The translations under genes were made by a program, and so were the position numbers. This document shows, one piece after another, positions 8,949 to 18,502 of a stretch of DNA of 25,454 nt. The DNA is from Nemertoderma westbladi (taxonomy: Eukaryota; Xenacoelomorpha; Nemertodermatida; Nemertodermatidae), in contig JAUCBJ010004210.1 in assembly GCA_032718475.1 (NCBI GenBank), positions 1 to 25,454 on the forward strand. The letters are read 5' to 3'. The notes under the pieces are model-generated. The model had not been told where the DNA came from, did not search any database, and was given only the letters and a program-made list of their open reading frames with translations. Positions within the stretch are counted from its first letter, which is position 1, and the number at the start of each line of letters is the position of its first letter.

Positions 8949-10860
8949 CCCGATACGAAGGGTGAAATTTCACAAACGAACTTATGAACTCATATAAAAA
9001 ATTCATTGTTAGTTTGATTTTTGTGGTAATTTGACAATTTATCACAGAAAGGTAAAATAACATTCCGGTTGTTATAGTTTACTGAGACTCTCACAGATTG
9101 ATGGTTACATTATTTTTTAGGACACGACATTTCAGGGTGTAGGCAGGAGCAAATTGTTGGAAAAATGTCATCAGTATTTTAAAACCAGATCACAGTCGTT
9201 ACCAGCATAAAAATGATGGTTTTTCAGCCTTTACTAGAAAAATAGTTTCATAGTCAATTCGAAAAGTGTCAAAGTCAAACTGATTTTCACGGACAAAATT
9301 TTAAAAAAATACAGTACCAGTATTATTGATGTCAGTGTACCAGGATACCATTAAGTTATTATTGATACTTTGCACCATTTTTTTTACCAATGATGCTTAT
9401 ACAGACAGACAGACAGACATTGACATTTTAAATACATTTTTGTAAACTATTTCCGCGCCACAGTGCGCCATTGGTATTTTTTATACTTTATTGCGTTATT
9501 GAATCATGAGCGCCAGCTCGTAAAGTGGCAATTCCTTAATCAGTGTGTGTAAGCCTAGTATATAGTACTATATAGTATATAGACTATAAAATACTAAAAA
9601 TATGTTCTATATTTTCCGGTCTTCATGTACTAGATAAGTTCCAGTATCAATATAATATACAAACCAGTGACAGAAACCTGATTACATAAGGTTCGATGTA
9701 GGAAACGACGGGGCCCCGGCAAACTCGGCCGATTTTTCAGACCTGGCCCCGGCTCCAGCCTGGCTTTAAAATGCCGGGTGTACTTAAAATAAATTTAACT
9801 TTTTTTGTATTTTTTCTATTTTTTCCCAAGGATGTATGGCTAAAGGGAAAAGCGATATTTTACCAATTTAGTTATCAAAATAATTGTATGAAAATAAATT
9901 ATTTGGATTTCTCTAATTTTCTCACACACCGTGTAGTCAGGGTATCATTCCATTCTAATCGACCCTACAGTATGACGCGCGGTTTGGTCAACAAATAAGA
10001 ATGTCCCTACTTATCAAAACAAACATACCAAATCTTAAATAAGATACTTTCGACGCCTTGAATTACAGGCGCACAAAATTTAAACAGATGGCAGGTAACA
10101 CTTTAAGGAATTAAAAGTCAAAGATTTTGGTCAAAGTTGTAAAATTTGAACCGCTGAACGGATTGCTGTCATTCAAGTATCGTTCGAAAGCTAATTTTTT
10201 GCTCTTTAACATATATATAAATTGTAAAATTGTAGCGAATATTTAATTATACACAACATGAGAATGTAATTTCCAAATTACATAAAAACGTAGACTTGTC
10301 AATAAAGTTTGTGTTGTTTTGGAAGAGGTGGCGTCATAATATATCGAAAATGAAGAATTAAAAACAAGTTTATGCAAATATATTACATACCTACTGTATG
10401 TGATCCTCATATAATTTGCAGTTCAGTAAAACTACTTACAGTACATTGAAAATATCATATCTATTACGTAGCTGTATGAAATTGGGTTAAAGTTTATTAC
10501 AACTACGCGAAATATAGAGATAAGCTGCTTCTTGGAAATCAAAATTCAATCCAATAAAAAAATACAGAGACTATCCTTAAAAATCCAATGTTATGCTTCC
10601 AAGACTACCTATAGTGTTAGGCTTCATATGCATTTAAGTGTCATATTTTTGAACTGTAGTTTGGCTACAAGAGCTATTGTTTCCAAGACTATTATAAAAA
10701 AAGTATACTTTTCTAATATTGTGTGGTTTGTCCCTAAATATACTGTAGTAGTCTTGTAACAATGACTTCGTGAATACTGTAAATTGCTGCACAACTATAC
10801 ATATTTTCTTTACAAAAATAAGTTACATATAAAATGCGTAACTTGTCAACAATTAATAGT
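8949..10860. other. Intergenic DNA with small repeats
   Basis: No gene is recognised. It includes a short (ACAG)n microsatellite at 9401-9418, the 16-bp palindrome TATATAGTACTATATA at 9559-9574, a GC-rich patch with two GGCCCCGGC-like words near 9709-9755, and a fragment at 10028-10085 shared with 21667-21724. Small open frames at 9771 and 10532 lack recognisable content. Confidence 0.5.
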
Positions 10861-10861
10861 C

Positions 10862-11146
10862 AAATAGGCGTACGGGCAGGGAGGCGGGGAGGTCAATTGC
10901 CCATCCAAAAAATTTCTATGGGGCGAAATTACAGGCATAATAAAGGGCGAAATTTTTAAGTATTACTGTACAACTTTTTCAAACATTACTGCGAAGGTGT
11001 ATGTCCACTGTTATACCAAAGCAAAAAAAAGTTAGTTAGTTTTATCATTATATTATACAGTATTATATTGTTTAAAAAGTTTGGTTTAAATGTGCAAAAT
11101 CTCAACATTGTTTAAAAAAATTTCACTCGTTACGCTCGCATTGTTT

Positions 11147-11179
<33 letters not shown>
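10862..11179. repeat. Degraded repeat ending in C28
   Basis: The stretch has a G-rich start (GGCAGGGAGGCGGGGAGG near 10875), several GGGCGAAATT words, then TTTCACTCGTTACGCTCGCA, and ends in an uninterrupted C28 run (11152-11179). Similar CTCGTTGCGCTCG words occur near 22627 and 22784, so it looks like part of a dispersed family with a C-rich end. The boundaries are approximate. Confidence 0.4.
11152..11179 (+). repeat. Poly(C) tract, C28
   Basis: Twenty-eight consecutive C on the + strand (G28 on the minus strand). Confidence 0.9.
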
Positions 11180-12411
11180 ACTCCCAGTGGTAATGGTTCC
11201 CGTACGCTTATGAATGTCCCGTAGCCTTGTTCATCGTAATAATTACATGGTTGTATAATGTATAGGCATGATTTACATACTTTGTGATCGTGGTGTACGG
11301 ATATCACAGAGCATTCTCGTTCTAGAGGTTAGGTTAGGGACATAATATAAAAAGAGCCCGTGTTTGCACTATTAATTGTCCTGCGTTTGACGGCCTAATA
11401 TCGAAATTATGTAGTTTAGTTTGATTGTTAATCAATTTTATATAAATGTAGACGTAATTCTGTAACGTACTTTGAATGTTTGGATATTGAAAGATCTCGT
11501 ACTGGAAGCAAATTTCATTATGTCGTATCATTTATGTAGAGCTCTGTAGAGTTCCGTTAGCGGTAATTGTTTGATTTAGGCTAATCAATAATAGTGTAAT
11601 GAATGAACAGTTAGATACTTAACGTAGGGTTTAATGATGAAATACTCTGTACCTTAATTAAAGACGATAAATTTTTAACTTATATATGTAGTACCCACCT
11701 TACCGTATTAACACCGTTATCTGACATTATCTGAGGATCATAATAAATCTTAATTATTGATAATGATGAATTATAATAAAATAAACTTGATGATGCTCGT
11801 GTCATTCATCTTTTGTCTTTTTTGGGCCATGTGACATTCCAAGATAACACATTGTGGGAAATAAGAAAGTTTCCAAGGTTACAATGTAGTCTTGGAAGTT
11901 GTACAAGACTACAAATGTAGTCTTGTCAAGCGTAGACTAGTCTGCGATTTGTAATTTGGGAGACAAATTTGTAAAATTTTACCACATTTTATTTTTTAAT
12001 TTGTCCTGTCTTAATTAGCTTTATCTCTGATTAGCACTAAAAAAAAGAGAAAATTCTGAGATTTCGAAATATGTTAAGATAGTAATGCTCTTGAAAACTT
12101 TATGTTTTGACCACTTTTTTCGGCTTAAAGTGTTTAGTTCCAGATACAAAATCATGAAATATTCGAACGCTCATCGGAATTCTGATTTTAATAGATATTT
12201 CGGAATCACAGAGTGCAGTACAGTATATCGACGGAGATATTATTTATAAACGGTTTCTAGCAATATATTGAATGCGGAAATAAATATGACTAATCGACCA
12301 ATTAGAAAGAAGTAAGTAGGGGGGTTTAATCTGTGTTTCAAATTGAAAATACACTCTCATTAAGGTTTGTAGAAAAATAAGGTGATGTGGGGTCGTGTCG
12401 TTTGATTGAAA
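11180..12411. other. Intergenic DNA
   Basis: No gene is recognised. It contains a tight inverted repeat at 11903-11926 (ACAAGACTACA and its complement around a 2-bp spacer). Related CAAGACTA words occur at about 10602, 10685, 10749 and 11888. The remainder is AT-rich without clear structure. Confidence 0.45.
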
Positions 12412-12523
12412 TACTACTACGTCGAGTGAGCTCGGACAGTGGAAAAGGAATTGAGATCCTTCCAGGCTGCCCGATTCTCCATAGTTGTCGCAATTTCGTT
12501 CTCTCAAGTCCAGTATCCTTTTC
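12412..12523 (-). mobile_element. 3' end of a LINE (non-LTR retrotransposon), copy 1
   Basis: On the minus strand this ~110-bp piece reads MENRAAWKDL then a stop and TAG repeats, matching copy 2 at 15629-15741 and copy 3 at 24694-24796. The short M/D-x-R-x-x-W-(K/R)-x-L/I motif close to the stop codon is typical of the C-terminus of LINE endonuclease/reverse transcriptase proteins. This copy has a frameshift relative to copy 2 and a small insertion after KDL. No target duplication was found. Confidence 0.6.
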
Positions 12524-13289
12524 CATAAACAAATCAGTTTCCCTTTCTGACTTTGAATTAAGATTTAACTAAGAGTTCAAAGGTTCTAAGGTAGTAATTG
12601 GAAAGTGATTGGCCCAGAGTTTTGTGTTGCTGGGGTACTGGTACACAACAGCTGTTTTATTATTTTATAATAAAAGATCTTGCTGATAGCCGTTAACTTT
12701 ATAACACATGACCGCATCAGTAGCGCAATACTAATAGTACTGCTGTACTACACTACAATACTGTAGTACCGTACTCTCCTCAGAATATCACCGTTATGTG
12801 GTCAAGTCTCTCTACTACTATGTAGTGTTTGTATTCTATCGGGCGGCCTCCAACACTAATTAAAGGGAATTAAATCTGGTTCTACTTGTGCCAATGGCGT
12901 TTTTTTATAGGCCTACAAAACTGATGTAGGCCGGATTAGTTCTGCGCTGTTTAGACTAAATTCAACATCGCTGCGCCGATGATAAATCATAGCTGTGCAT
13001 ATAGGCTGCAGGACCGTAACCTAACAGAACATCTAAACAGTTACCGCTACGACAAATCTGCAGTACTATTCAACTATTGCAGTTATTTGTCATCGTCATC
13101 GTCATTGTCTCGTCATCATCTGCCTACTACTGTATATCTATCAGTTTAATTTGTAATTTGATGTATATTAATAAACACTTCAGGTTGTGTTATACGGACT
13201 TCTACCGTTATCTACTTTATTTGAAGTATTTTCTGGTATTTGCTGAGTTTTGCTTTGTTTTACTCAAGTAACTCAGTATTCGAGATGAG
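12524..13289. other. Region upstream of POMGNT1
   Basis: No gene is seen. It includes TAGGCCTA at 12908-12915, CAGTA/TACTG-rich DNA near 12720-12775 and a CATCGT-type simple repeat near 13090-13120. A two-codon upstream open frame (ATG AGA TGA, 13285-13293) overlaps the POMGNT1 start. The promoter presumably lies here, but no core element stands out. Confidence 0.4.
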
Positions 13290-15170
13290 ATGAGGAGAAT
13301 GCATCGGTGTAATTTTAAACGATTAATAATTCTTCTTATATTTATCATATCACTAATAGTAAATATTACCTACATACTTCATTTAGTATTCGATAAATCC
13401 TTCCTTAGAAAACCAATCCAGTTGGTGACAGATTCGGGGAGTTACAAATCACGAGTAGCGACGATCGAAGTTAGATCTAGTAAAGACGTAATCGAAGTTA
13501 AAGTCGATGGGATTCCGGTAGTTAGTAGTAAAGATTCCACCGATGAATCATCTCGAGGGATACACGTGGTTGTACTTAACGAAGCCACCGCTAAGGTAAT
13601 GTCCCACCGAGTATTCGATACCTATTCCCCCCACCAAGACGAAGCCATGATCCTATTCCTAAACCTCGTCTCCGCAGGACGAATTCTAGTTTTCTCAATT
13701 AAAGACGAAGGTTCTTTTCAGCTGAAGAAGTCTGCGCGACTACTGCTGCAGGGGTTAGGGAGTCAGCTATCGGGTCAGCTGTACTGGCGGGATGCGTGGG
13801 CGATGGTCACTCGTAAAGGTCTTTCTGGGCGGGATGGGTTACCTTACGTAGAGGGGCGACACTCGACACCCAGTCTAATGGAATGGGCGGATCCGGTCGT
13901 CCTCGAAGGATACGTACCTTTAGTGCCGAACTCAACCCCGATCTGTCCCGCAGCGTGGCCCCCTAACGACGCGTCCACGCATCGCAGACGCGCATTCTGC
14001 TCCGCCGTAGAAGGCTACGGGAGTATCTGCAGCTGCGAGCACCCCGCCCCTATAACCTTCGAACCGGGGGAACTACCGACCCCCGACCATCTAGCCGATG
14101 TCCCGGTAGCCGTTATGGCTAGTAATAGACCGCAGTACCTGTACCGGATGTTGCGCAGTTTACTCTCCGCTAGAGGCGCTAAACCATCGTCCGTTACCGT
14201 CTACATAGACGGAACTAACAATCTGGAAGTCGTGGAGGTAGCCAAATTATTTGGAGTTGGTTGGGAGGAGCATACGCCGTTAGGTGATTCGGTTAACTCG
14301 AGAATTAGTCAACATTACAAATCGAGTCTCGATATAATCTTCAGTAAACAACCCTCTGCCAGGTTCGCCATAATGTTAGAAGAAGATTTGGACGTTAGTC
14401 TGGATTTCTTTACCTTTTTCAATCAGTTGGTTCCGGTAATTCGGGAAGACGCGAGTGTTTATTGCGTGTCGGCGTGGAACGATTTGGGTTACGAGCATTC
14501 GGTGGGCGACCCGACGATGGTCTACCGCGTCGAGACGATGCCGGGGTTGGGTTGGCTGCTGAGTAGCGCCCTCTACCGCCGCGAGTTGGAACCGCGGTGG
14601 CCGGGACCCGACAAGGAATGGGACTGGGACCAGTGGATGCGACTCCCAGCCGTGCGTAAAGCTCGCGAATGCTTAGTCCCCGATGTTTCTCGCACGTATC
14701 ATTTTGGTTCGACGGGCGCCAATCTCAACCCGTACTTCCAAGAAACGTATTTTAAGAAACACGCTATAAATAAGGCAGTCGATGTTGTTTTGAAAGACGT
14801 TGATAAATTAAGCGAATTCGAATACGAGAACTTATTAATTGAGTTAATTAAGTCGTCTACATTATTAGACCACTCGACTTACCCCTGCGCATCTGATTAT
14901 TTCCCTGAGTACTCGGGTAAATCCTACGTCCTGTACATCGCCATGTCAGACGAGACGGATTTCTCGTCTTGGAAACACCTAGCGGCGTGTCTACGCATTT
15001 GGGATATCGATATTAGAGGCGTCCATAAATCCGCTTGGCGTCTCTTTATAAATCAGAATCACCTCGTTGTGATCGGCGTTCCCGCCTCCCCATATTCCGA
15101 ACTAAAACCTGATGACGTCATTCCTGTTCGATTTCAATCAACTTCTATAACAGTAGCAGCAACTGATTGA
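13290..15170 (+). CDS. POMGNT1: POMGNT1, protein O-mannose beta-1,2-GlcNAc-transferase
   Basis: A 626-residue, single-exon orthologue (human about 660). The enzyme transfers GlcNAc from UDP-GlcNAc to O-linked mannose, chiefly on alpha-dystroglycan, in the Golgi (family GT13). Layout: short cytoplasmic basic tail (1-11), signal anchor (about 12-34), stem with the ILEI/PANDER-like carbohydrate-binding domain (about 88-178, beginning RGIHVVVLNEATAKVM), linker with paired cysteines (219-249), then the catalytic domain from about 270. Catalytic landmarks are VPVAVMASNRPQYLYRML (271-288), YIDG (305-308), the metal-binding acidic motif LEEDLDV (363-369), VETMPGLGW (414-422), WDWDQWMR (444-451), VSRTYHFG (466-473) and WDIDIRG (571-577). 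All expected motifs are present. A second ATG lies at codon 4. GC content peaks in the catalytic part and falls at both ends. Confidence 0.95.
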   Translation: MRRMHRCNFKRLIILLIFIISLIVNITYILHLVFDKSFLRKPIQLVTDSGSYKSRVATIEVRSSKDVIEVKVDGIPVVSSKDSTDESSRGIHVVVLNEATAKVMSHRVFDTYSPHQDEAMILFLNLVSAGRILVFSIKDEGSFQLKKSARLLLQGLGSQLSGQLYWRDAWAMVTRKGLSGRDGLPYVEGRHSTPSLMEWADPVVLEGYVPLVPNSTPICPAAWPPNDASTHRRRAFCSAVEGYGSICSCEHPAPITFEPGELPTPDHLADVPVAVMASNRPQYLYRMLRSLLSARGAKPSSVTVYIDGTNNLEVVEVAKLFGVGWEEHTPLGDSVNSRISQHYKSSLDIIFSKQPSARFAIMLEEDLDVSLDFFTFFNQLVPVIREDASVYCVSAWNDLGYEHSVGDPTMVYRVETMPGLGWLLSSALYRRELEPRWPGPDKEWDWDQWMRLPAVRKARECLVPDVSRTYHFGSTGANLNPYFQETYFKKHAINKAVDVVLKDVDKLSEFEYENLLIELIKSSTLLDHSTYPCASDYFPEYSGKSYVLYIAMSDETDFSSWKHLAACLRIWDIDIRGVHKSAWRLFINQNHLVVIGVPASPYSELKPDDVIPVRFQSTSITVAATD

Positions 15171-15628
15171 CATGGCGGTGGTTTGAGTGCAATAGCAATT
15201 AATTGTTTTATGTTTTAACTTAACTATTATTATATTTTATGTTTTTGTTATGCAAAGTTATGTTTTACATGAAAATAACCATTCTTAAAGGATACTTTAT
15301 TAATTAATATATAAAAAAATATGTAAATAATCTTAGTTAACAATCTCAAGCTCATTTTATTATACTAACTTTTACTGAGTAACATATCGTGGCATTATTA
15401 GATTATTAGATTGATTATTAGAAGATTATTAGAAGATCAGAAATGTAAATGCTAAGAATTTACTACTTTTTCTTGTTTACTGCTTTTTCTCTCTAAAACT
15501 CAGTTAAGTATTCTTCTCTACTAGTTAGGCCTATATATTTAGCTATTTCTCCTTTAAATATTAATTTAAGGATAATATGTATTTTCCTAATTTGTTTGAT
15601 TATTTGCATAATTTTTGCTGATCAACTT
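15171..15628. other. 3' flank of POMGNT1
   Basis: AT-rich DNA without a gene. No canonical AATAAA appears soon after the stop; variant A-rich hexamers near 15300-15325 could serve. The stretch 15397-15440 repeats GATTATTAGA-like words, and TAGGCCTA occurs at 15526-15533. Confidence 0.4.
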
Positions 15629-15741
15629 GAAAGGGATACTGAACTTGGGGGAAACGAAATTGCGACAACTATGGAGAATCGGGAAGCCTGGAAGGATCTC
15701 ATTTCCACTGTCCGAGTTCGCTCGTCCTAGTAGTAGTAGTA
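15629..15741 (+). mobile_element. 3' end of a LINE, copy 2 (frame intact)
   Basis: The best preserved of three copies. From 15641 it reads ELGGNEIATT, then MENREAWKDLISTVRVRSS, with the ATG codon at 15671. It ends at TAG (15728-15730), followed by three more TAG units as a microsatellite-like tail. This is the expected structure for a heavily 5'-truncated non-LTR retrotransposon: the last codons of the reverse-transcriptase frame, the stop and a simple-repeat tail. Possible imperfect flanking copies are TCAACTTGAA (15622-15631) and TCAATTGAA (from 15745). It lies between the convergent POMGNT1 and ECI2 genes. Confidence 0.65.
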
Positions 15742-16137
15742 CAGTCAATTGAATTATTATAAGATAAGTCTTTGTTATTTACGTTAAAATGCTAAGAATT
15801 AAATCAGATTACACGAGACATTTTATTAATATTAAGTAAATCATCAAAACTAAAACAAACCGTTACAAAAATAACGAGATTAATATTATTATCATCCGGT
15901 TTTTAACAATTTTTATACACATTTTAATAATTTTTAATATTTAATAAAGTTCTAGAACTGGAGAACTCAATAATTACTGTCATCTAATTCGTTATTTTCT
16001 TGTCTGAATGAATAATTTATTTGATACAAAACAATCCAGTAATTTTTCGGAAGTGTAAATTTTAAATACGATTTCGTAACAGTTAATTGTTTTAATTCAG
16101 CTAGTAATAAATAGTATTCTATATTTGGATGACATTT
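15742..16137. other. 3' flank of ECI2
   Basis: AT-rich, no gene seen. It holds the likely ECI2 poly(A) signal at 16016-16021. Confidence 0.5.
16016..16021 (-). terminator. Poly(A) signal of ECI2
   Basis: AATAAA on the minus strand, about 117 bases beyond the ECI2 stop codon. Confidence 0.55.
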
Positions 16138-17328
16138 TCATTTTTTTGTTTTTTTCGTCATAAAGGATATTATAATATTTTTGCATTCCTCCGAGGTCCA
16201 TCGCTCCACCAACACGCGACATTCTTCCTCGTTAACTTTCCTAAGAAACTCTTTCTCCCACCGCTTCGATACCTCCTTCGCGGCCGCCAGCGACTCTGGC
16301 GGAAGTTCCGCATAACCCGCGATCAGCGCGTCGGTTTCCTTCCGCAACGAATCGGCGGGGAACAAGCGCGAAACCAACCCGGAACGGAACGCATCCTCGG
16401 CAGTCAACGTCCGGTTGAAGAGGAGAACCTCGCCGGAGGTGGCCGGTCCGAGTATCCTGGGGAATAGAACGGAGGAACACGCCTCAGGGGCCTGGCCCAC
16501 CTTAGTAAACGGGGTAGAGAAAGTCGCGTTATCCGAAGCATAAACGGCGTCAAAGTGACCGAGAATAGTAACGGAAATACCGATAGCCGGCCCGTTGATA
16601 ACAGCCACTAGAGGTTTAGGGAAATCAATAAAAGCGTCTACAAAACTCCTCAAAACAACTCCGCCATCTTTAGCTAATTCCACTAGTTTATCCATCGGGA
16701 CCATAAAGTTACCCAGATCGTTTCCGCTGCAGTAATAATCTCCTGTACCGGTAAACACAACGAGTTTAACAGAGTCGTCCACCGCTGCTTTATTCAAAGT
16801 GTTGCTGATACAGACGTACATGTCCCACGTAATCGCGTTGTATTTAGCCGGTCTATTTAATCTTATCGTCAAAACCTTGTTATTTACATCCACTTCTAAA
16901 CCTTCCGCACTCTCGTAACCCCCAGACTCAGCAACTTGTTTATTCTTCTCCCCTTCTTTAACAATTAACTGTTCTACAATCTCAATATATCTTTTAGCGG
17001 CTTCCTCTTTACTCATATCACCTAGACCGTTCCACGCGTCCCACTTCACTCTCCCCACCATATCCCCGCTAAACATTCCCGGTTTCGTCACGTTACATTT
17101 GCCCACCGTGTGCTGTTTGAACAACGCGTACATTTGTAGTTTCGTATCGTTTCCGGGGTCCTTTTTAAGTTTATCGAGTTTAGACTTCGCGGAATTGAAC
17201 TCGTCCTCGATCGTGTTTAGTAAAGATGAGCGATGGAGGAAATACTTTTGTTGTCCGCCTAATATTCCTGGCGATTTTGATATTCTTGGGAAATTCGAAA
17301 TACGAACGAATTGAGACATAAACGCCAT
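16138..17328 (-). CDS. ECI2: ECI2-like enoyl-CoA delta isomerase with ACBP domain
   Basis: A 396-residue single-exon protein (human ECI2 394). It shifts cis/trans-3 double bonds of enoyl-CoA to trans-2, allowing beta-oxidation of unsaturated fatty acids. Residues 1-35 are basic, Ser/Arg-rich and free of acidic residues, a good mitochondrial presequence. An acyl-CoA-binding domain follows (about 38-125; YALFKQHTVGKCNVTKPGM, then GRVKWDAW), then a crotonase domain (about 145-385) with LNRPAKYNAI (157-166), the oxyanion-hole segment CSGNDLGNF (200-208), INGPAIGISV (244-253) and QAPEACSS (279-286), whose Glu282 aligns with the catalytic glutamate. The start is the ATG at 17326-17328 (A at -3, G at +4). 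The frame stays open upstream to a TTG near 17361, but there is no earlier ATG. The C-terminus KKTKK replaces the peroxisomal SKL of the human protein. Confidence 0.93.
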   Translation of the reverse strand: MAFMSQFVRISNFPRISKSPGILGGQQKYFLHRSSLLNTIEDEFNSAKSKLDKLKKDPGNDTKLQMYALFKQHTVGKCNVTKPGMFSGDMVGRVKWDAWNGLGDMSKEEAAKRYIEIVEQLIVKEGEKNKQVAESGGYESAEGLEVDVNNKVLTIRLNRPAKYNAITWDMYVCISNTLNKAAVDDSVKLVVFTGTGDYYCSGNDLGNFMVPMDKLVELAKDGGVVLRSFVDAFIDFPKPLVAVINGPAIGISVTILGHFDAVYASDNATFSTPFTKVGQAPEACSSVLFPRILGPATSGEVLLFNRTLTAEDAFRSGLVSRLFPADSLRKETDALIAGYAELPPESLAAAKEVSKRWEKEFLRKVNEEECRVLVERWTSEECKNIIISFMTKKTKK

Positions 17329-17902
17329 TTTAAGTTTACCAGGTATTACAGTGCAATACAATATCCACTACAGCCTACGACCGCACTGTTACCTTGCAGT
17401 ATTACATGACTGTATTATCAGATTATTATACTATCTGATTACCGACACACCGCCAGAATTTCCACTGTAATTGATTCAATTTAATTATTGTTATTATTCT
17501 AACAATAATATAACAGTATAACGCAATTATTATTCAGTTATTTAGGCCTATAGAGTGTAGAGCGCCGTACATGAAGAGAGAGGGGGGGGGGGGGGGGGGG
17601 GGGGGGTACTGGGTTCGGGGTTGGGGGGATGCTTTTTGGGCTGAGTAGAGAGTGAGTAGTGACTATATTAGAATTAAAACAAAAAATTATGATGTAATAG
17701 TCGATTTAGTATTGTGTTAGCGTTACCGTGACAGTCAGCCATTGACTAAGTTACTGAGATAGTAAAGTCCTCCGGTGCTGGAGTTAATTAACACAGAAGT
17801 ACAGTTACAGTGTGCAGTGTACTTACCTAAAGTGTAAAGTACTGAAGTATACTGGTAAGCCTATCCTTTCCACTTTCTGATATCCCCATCCAAGACAGCA
17901 AG
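17329..17902. promoter_or_regulatory. Shared head-to-head promoter region of ECI2 and COMMD4
   Basis: The two ATGs point away from each other across 574 bp, which usually means a bidirectional promoter in compact animal genomes. The spacer contains TAGGCCTA (17543-17550), a GAGAGAGA stretch followed by G25 (17582-17606) close to the midpoint, and a GC-richer patch up to about 17640. No TATA box stands out on either side. Shared control is inferred from geometry alone. Confidence 0.5.
17582..17606 (+). repeat. Poly(G) tract, G25
   Basis: Twenty-five consecutive G, preceded by (GA)n and followed by GGGTTCGGGGTTGGGGGG, which adds G-quadruplex-type runs. It sits between two divergent genes. Confidence 0.9.
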
Positions 17903-18502
17903 ATGCGTTTTAGATTTTGTGGGGATTTGGACTGTCCGGACTGGGTGTTAGCCGAGATCAGCATCCTCTACAAGATGACGTCACTAAAACTCAAACAACT
18001 CACCGGCCAGGTGGTAAACCACATTGTAAACGGCGAAATCGACTACGAAAGGGTCGATAAACTCTCCGGAGACGCTAAATTCAGCGACGAGGATCTCAAG
18101 GCGTGCATCGCATGTTTATCTTTCATCATCAGCAGCGCGGCGAAGAACGACTGCGATTCGGAATCTCTGAACGACGAACTACAACAACTCGGCCTTCCTA
18201 AGGAACTATCCGGAGCAATCTGTAAGGTTTACACCGAGAAACGCGAGCCGATACACGCGGCACTGGCGGCTAAGAGTCTGGGGTTCCCCAGTCTGGACTC
18301 GGTTGATTGGCGTATCGACGGAGCGGAGACCGACAGTCCGGCTGTCCGGTTGTGTCTCGGTGTGCGGGACCCGGACTCGCACCGCGTACAACGTCACGTC
18401 ATCTCGGCCGACGCCGATCAGTTTAACTTGCTGCTACACGAACTCCGACAAGCCCAGCAGGTTACCACTGGGTTCACTTCCAACGTAGACCAGTATAAAT
18501 AA
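17903..18502 (+). CDS. COMMD4: COMMD4, COMM domain-containing protein 4
   Basis: 199 residues in a single exon, the same length as human COMMD4, with an almost identical start (MRFRFCGDLDCPDWVLAEIS). COMMD4 is one of ten COMMD proteins forming the ring of the Commander complex, which recycles membrane proteins from endosomes; COMMD proteins also restrain NF-kB. Residues 1-115 form the helical N-terminal domain, with FSDEDLKACIACLSFIISSA (60-79) and LNDELQQLGLP (89-99) well conserved. The COMM domain spans about 128-190, with the hallmark Trp in VDWRID (134-139) and LLLHELRQAQ (176-185). The ATG has A at -3. The last ten residues (GFTSNVDQYK) extend past the usual end. Confidence 0.94.
   Translation: MRFRFCGDLDCPDWVLAEISILYKMTSLKLKQLTGQVVNHIVNGEIDYERVDKLSGDAKFSDEDLKACIACLSFIISSAAKNDCDSESLNDELQQLGLPKELSGAICKVYTEKREPIHAALAAKSLGFPSLDSVDWRIDGAETDSPAVRLCLGVRDPDSHRVQRHVISADADQFNLLLHELRQAQQVTTGFTSNVDQYK

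Noticed and set aside
9401-9418. CRISPR-like or functional tandem repeat
   Set aside because: It is a plain (ACAG)n microsatellite; no CRISPR array exists in this eukaryotic DNA.
12244-12572. Several overlapping short open frames on both strands
   Set aside because: They are explained by the LINE 3'-end fragment at 12412-12523 and its antisense.
16129-17314. Open frames on the + strand and an alternative minus frame within ECI2
   Set aside because: They are antisense or off-frame shadows of the ECI2 coding sequence.
17329-17361. Eleven-residue N-terminal extension of ECI2
   Set aside because: It would need a TTG start; the ATG at 17328 has a strong context and begins a typical presequence.
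3268-18502. Functional gene cluster or operon
   Set aside because: The five genes act in different compartments and pathways and lie on both strands; neighbouring looks incidental except for the divergent ECI2/COMMD4 pair.
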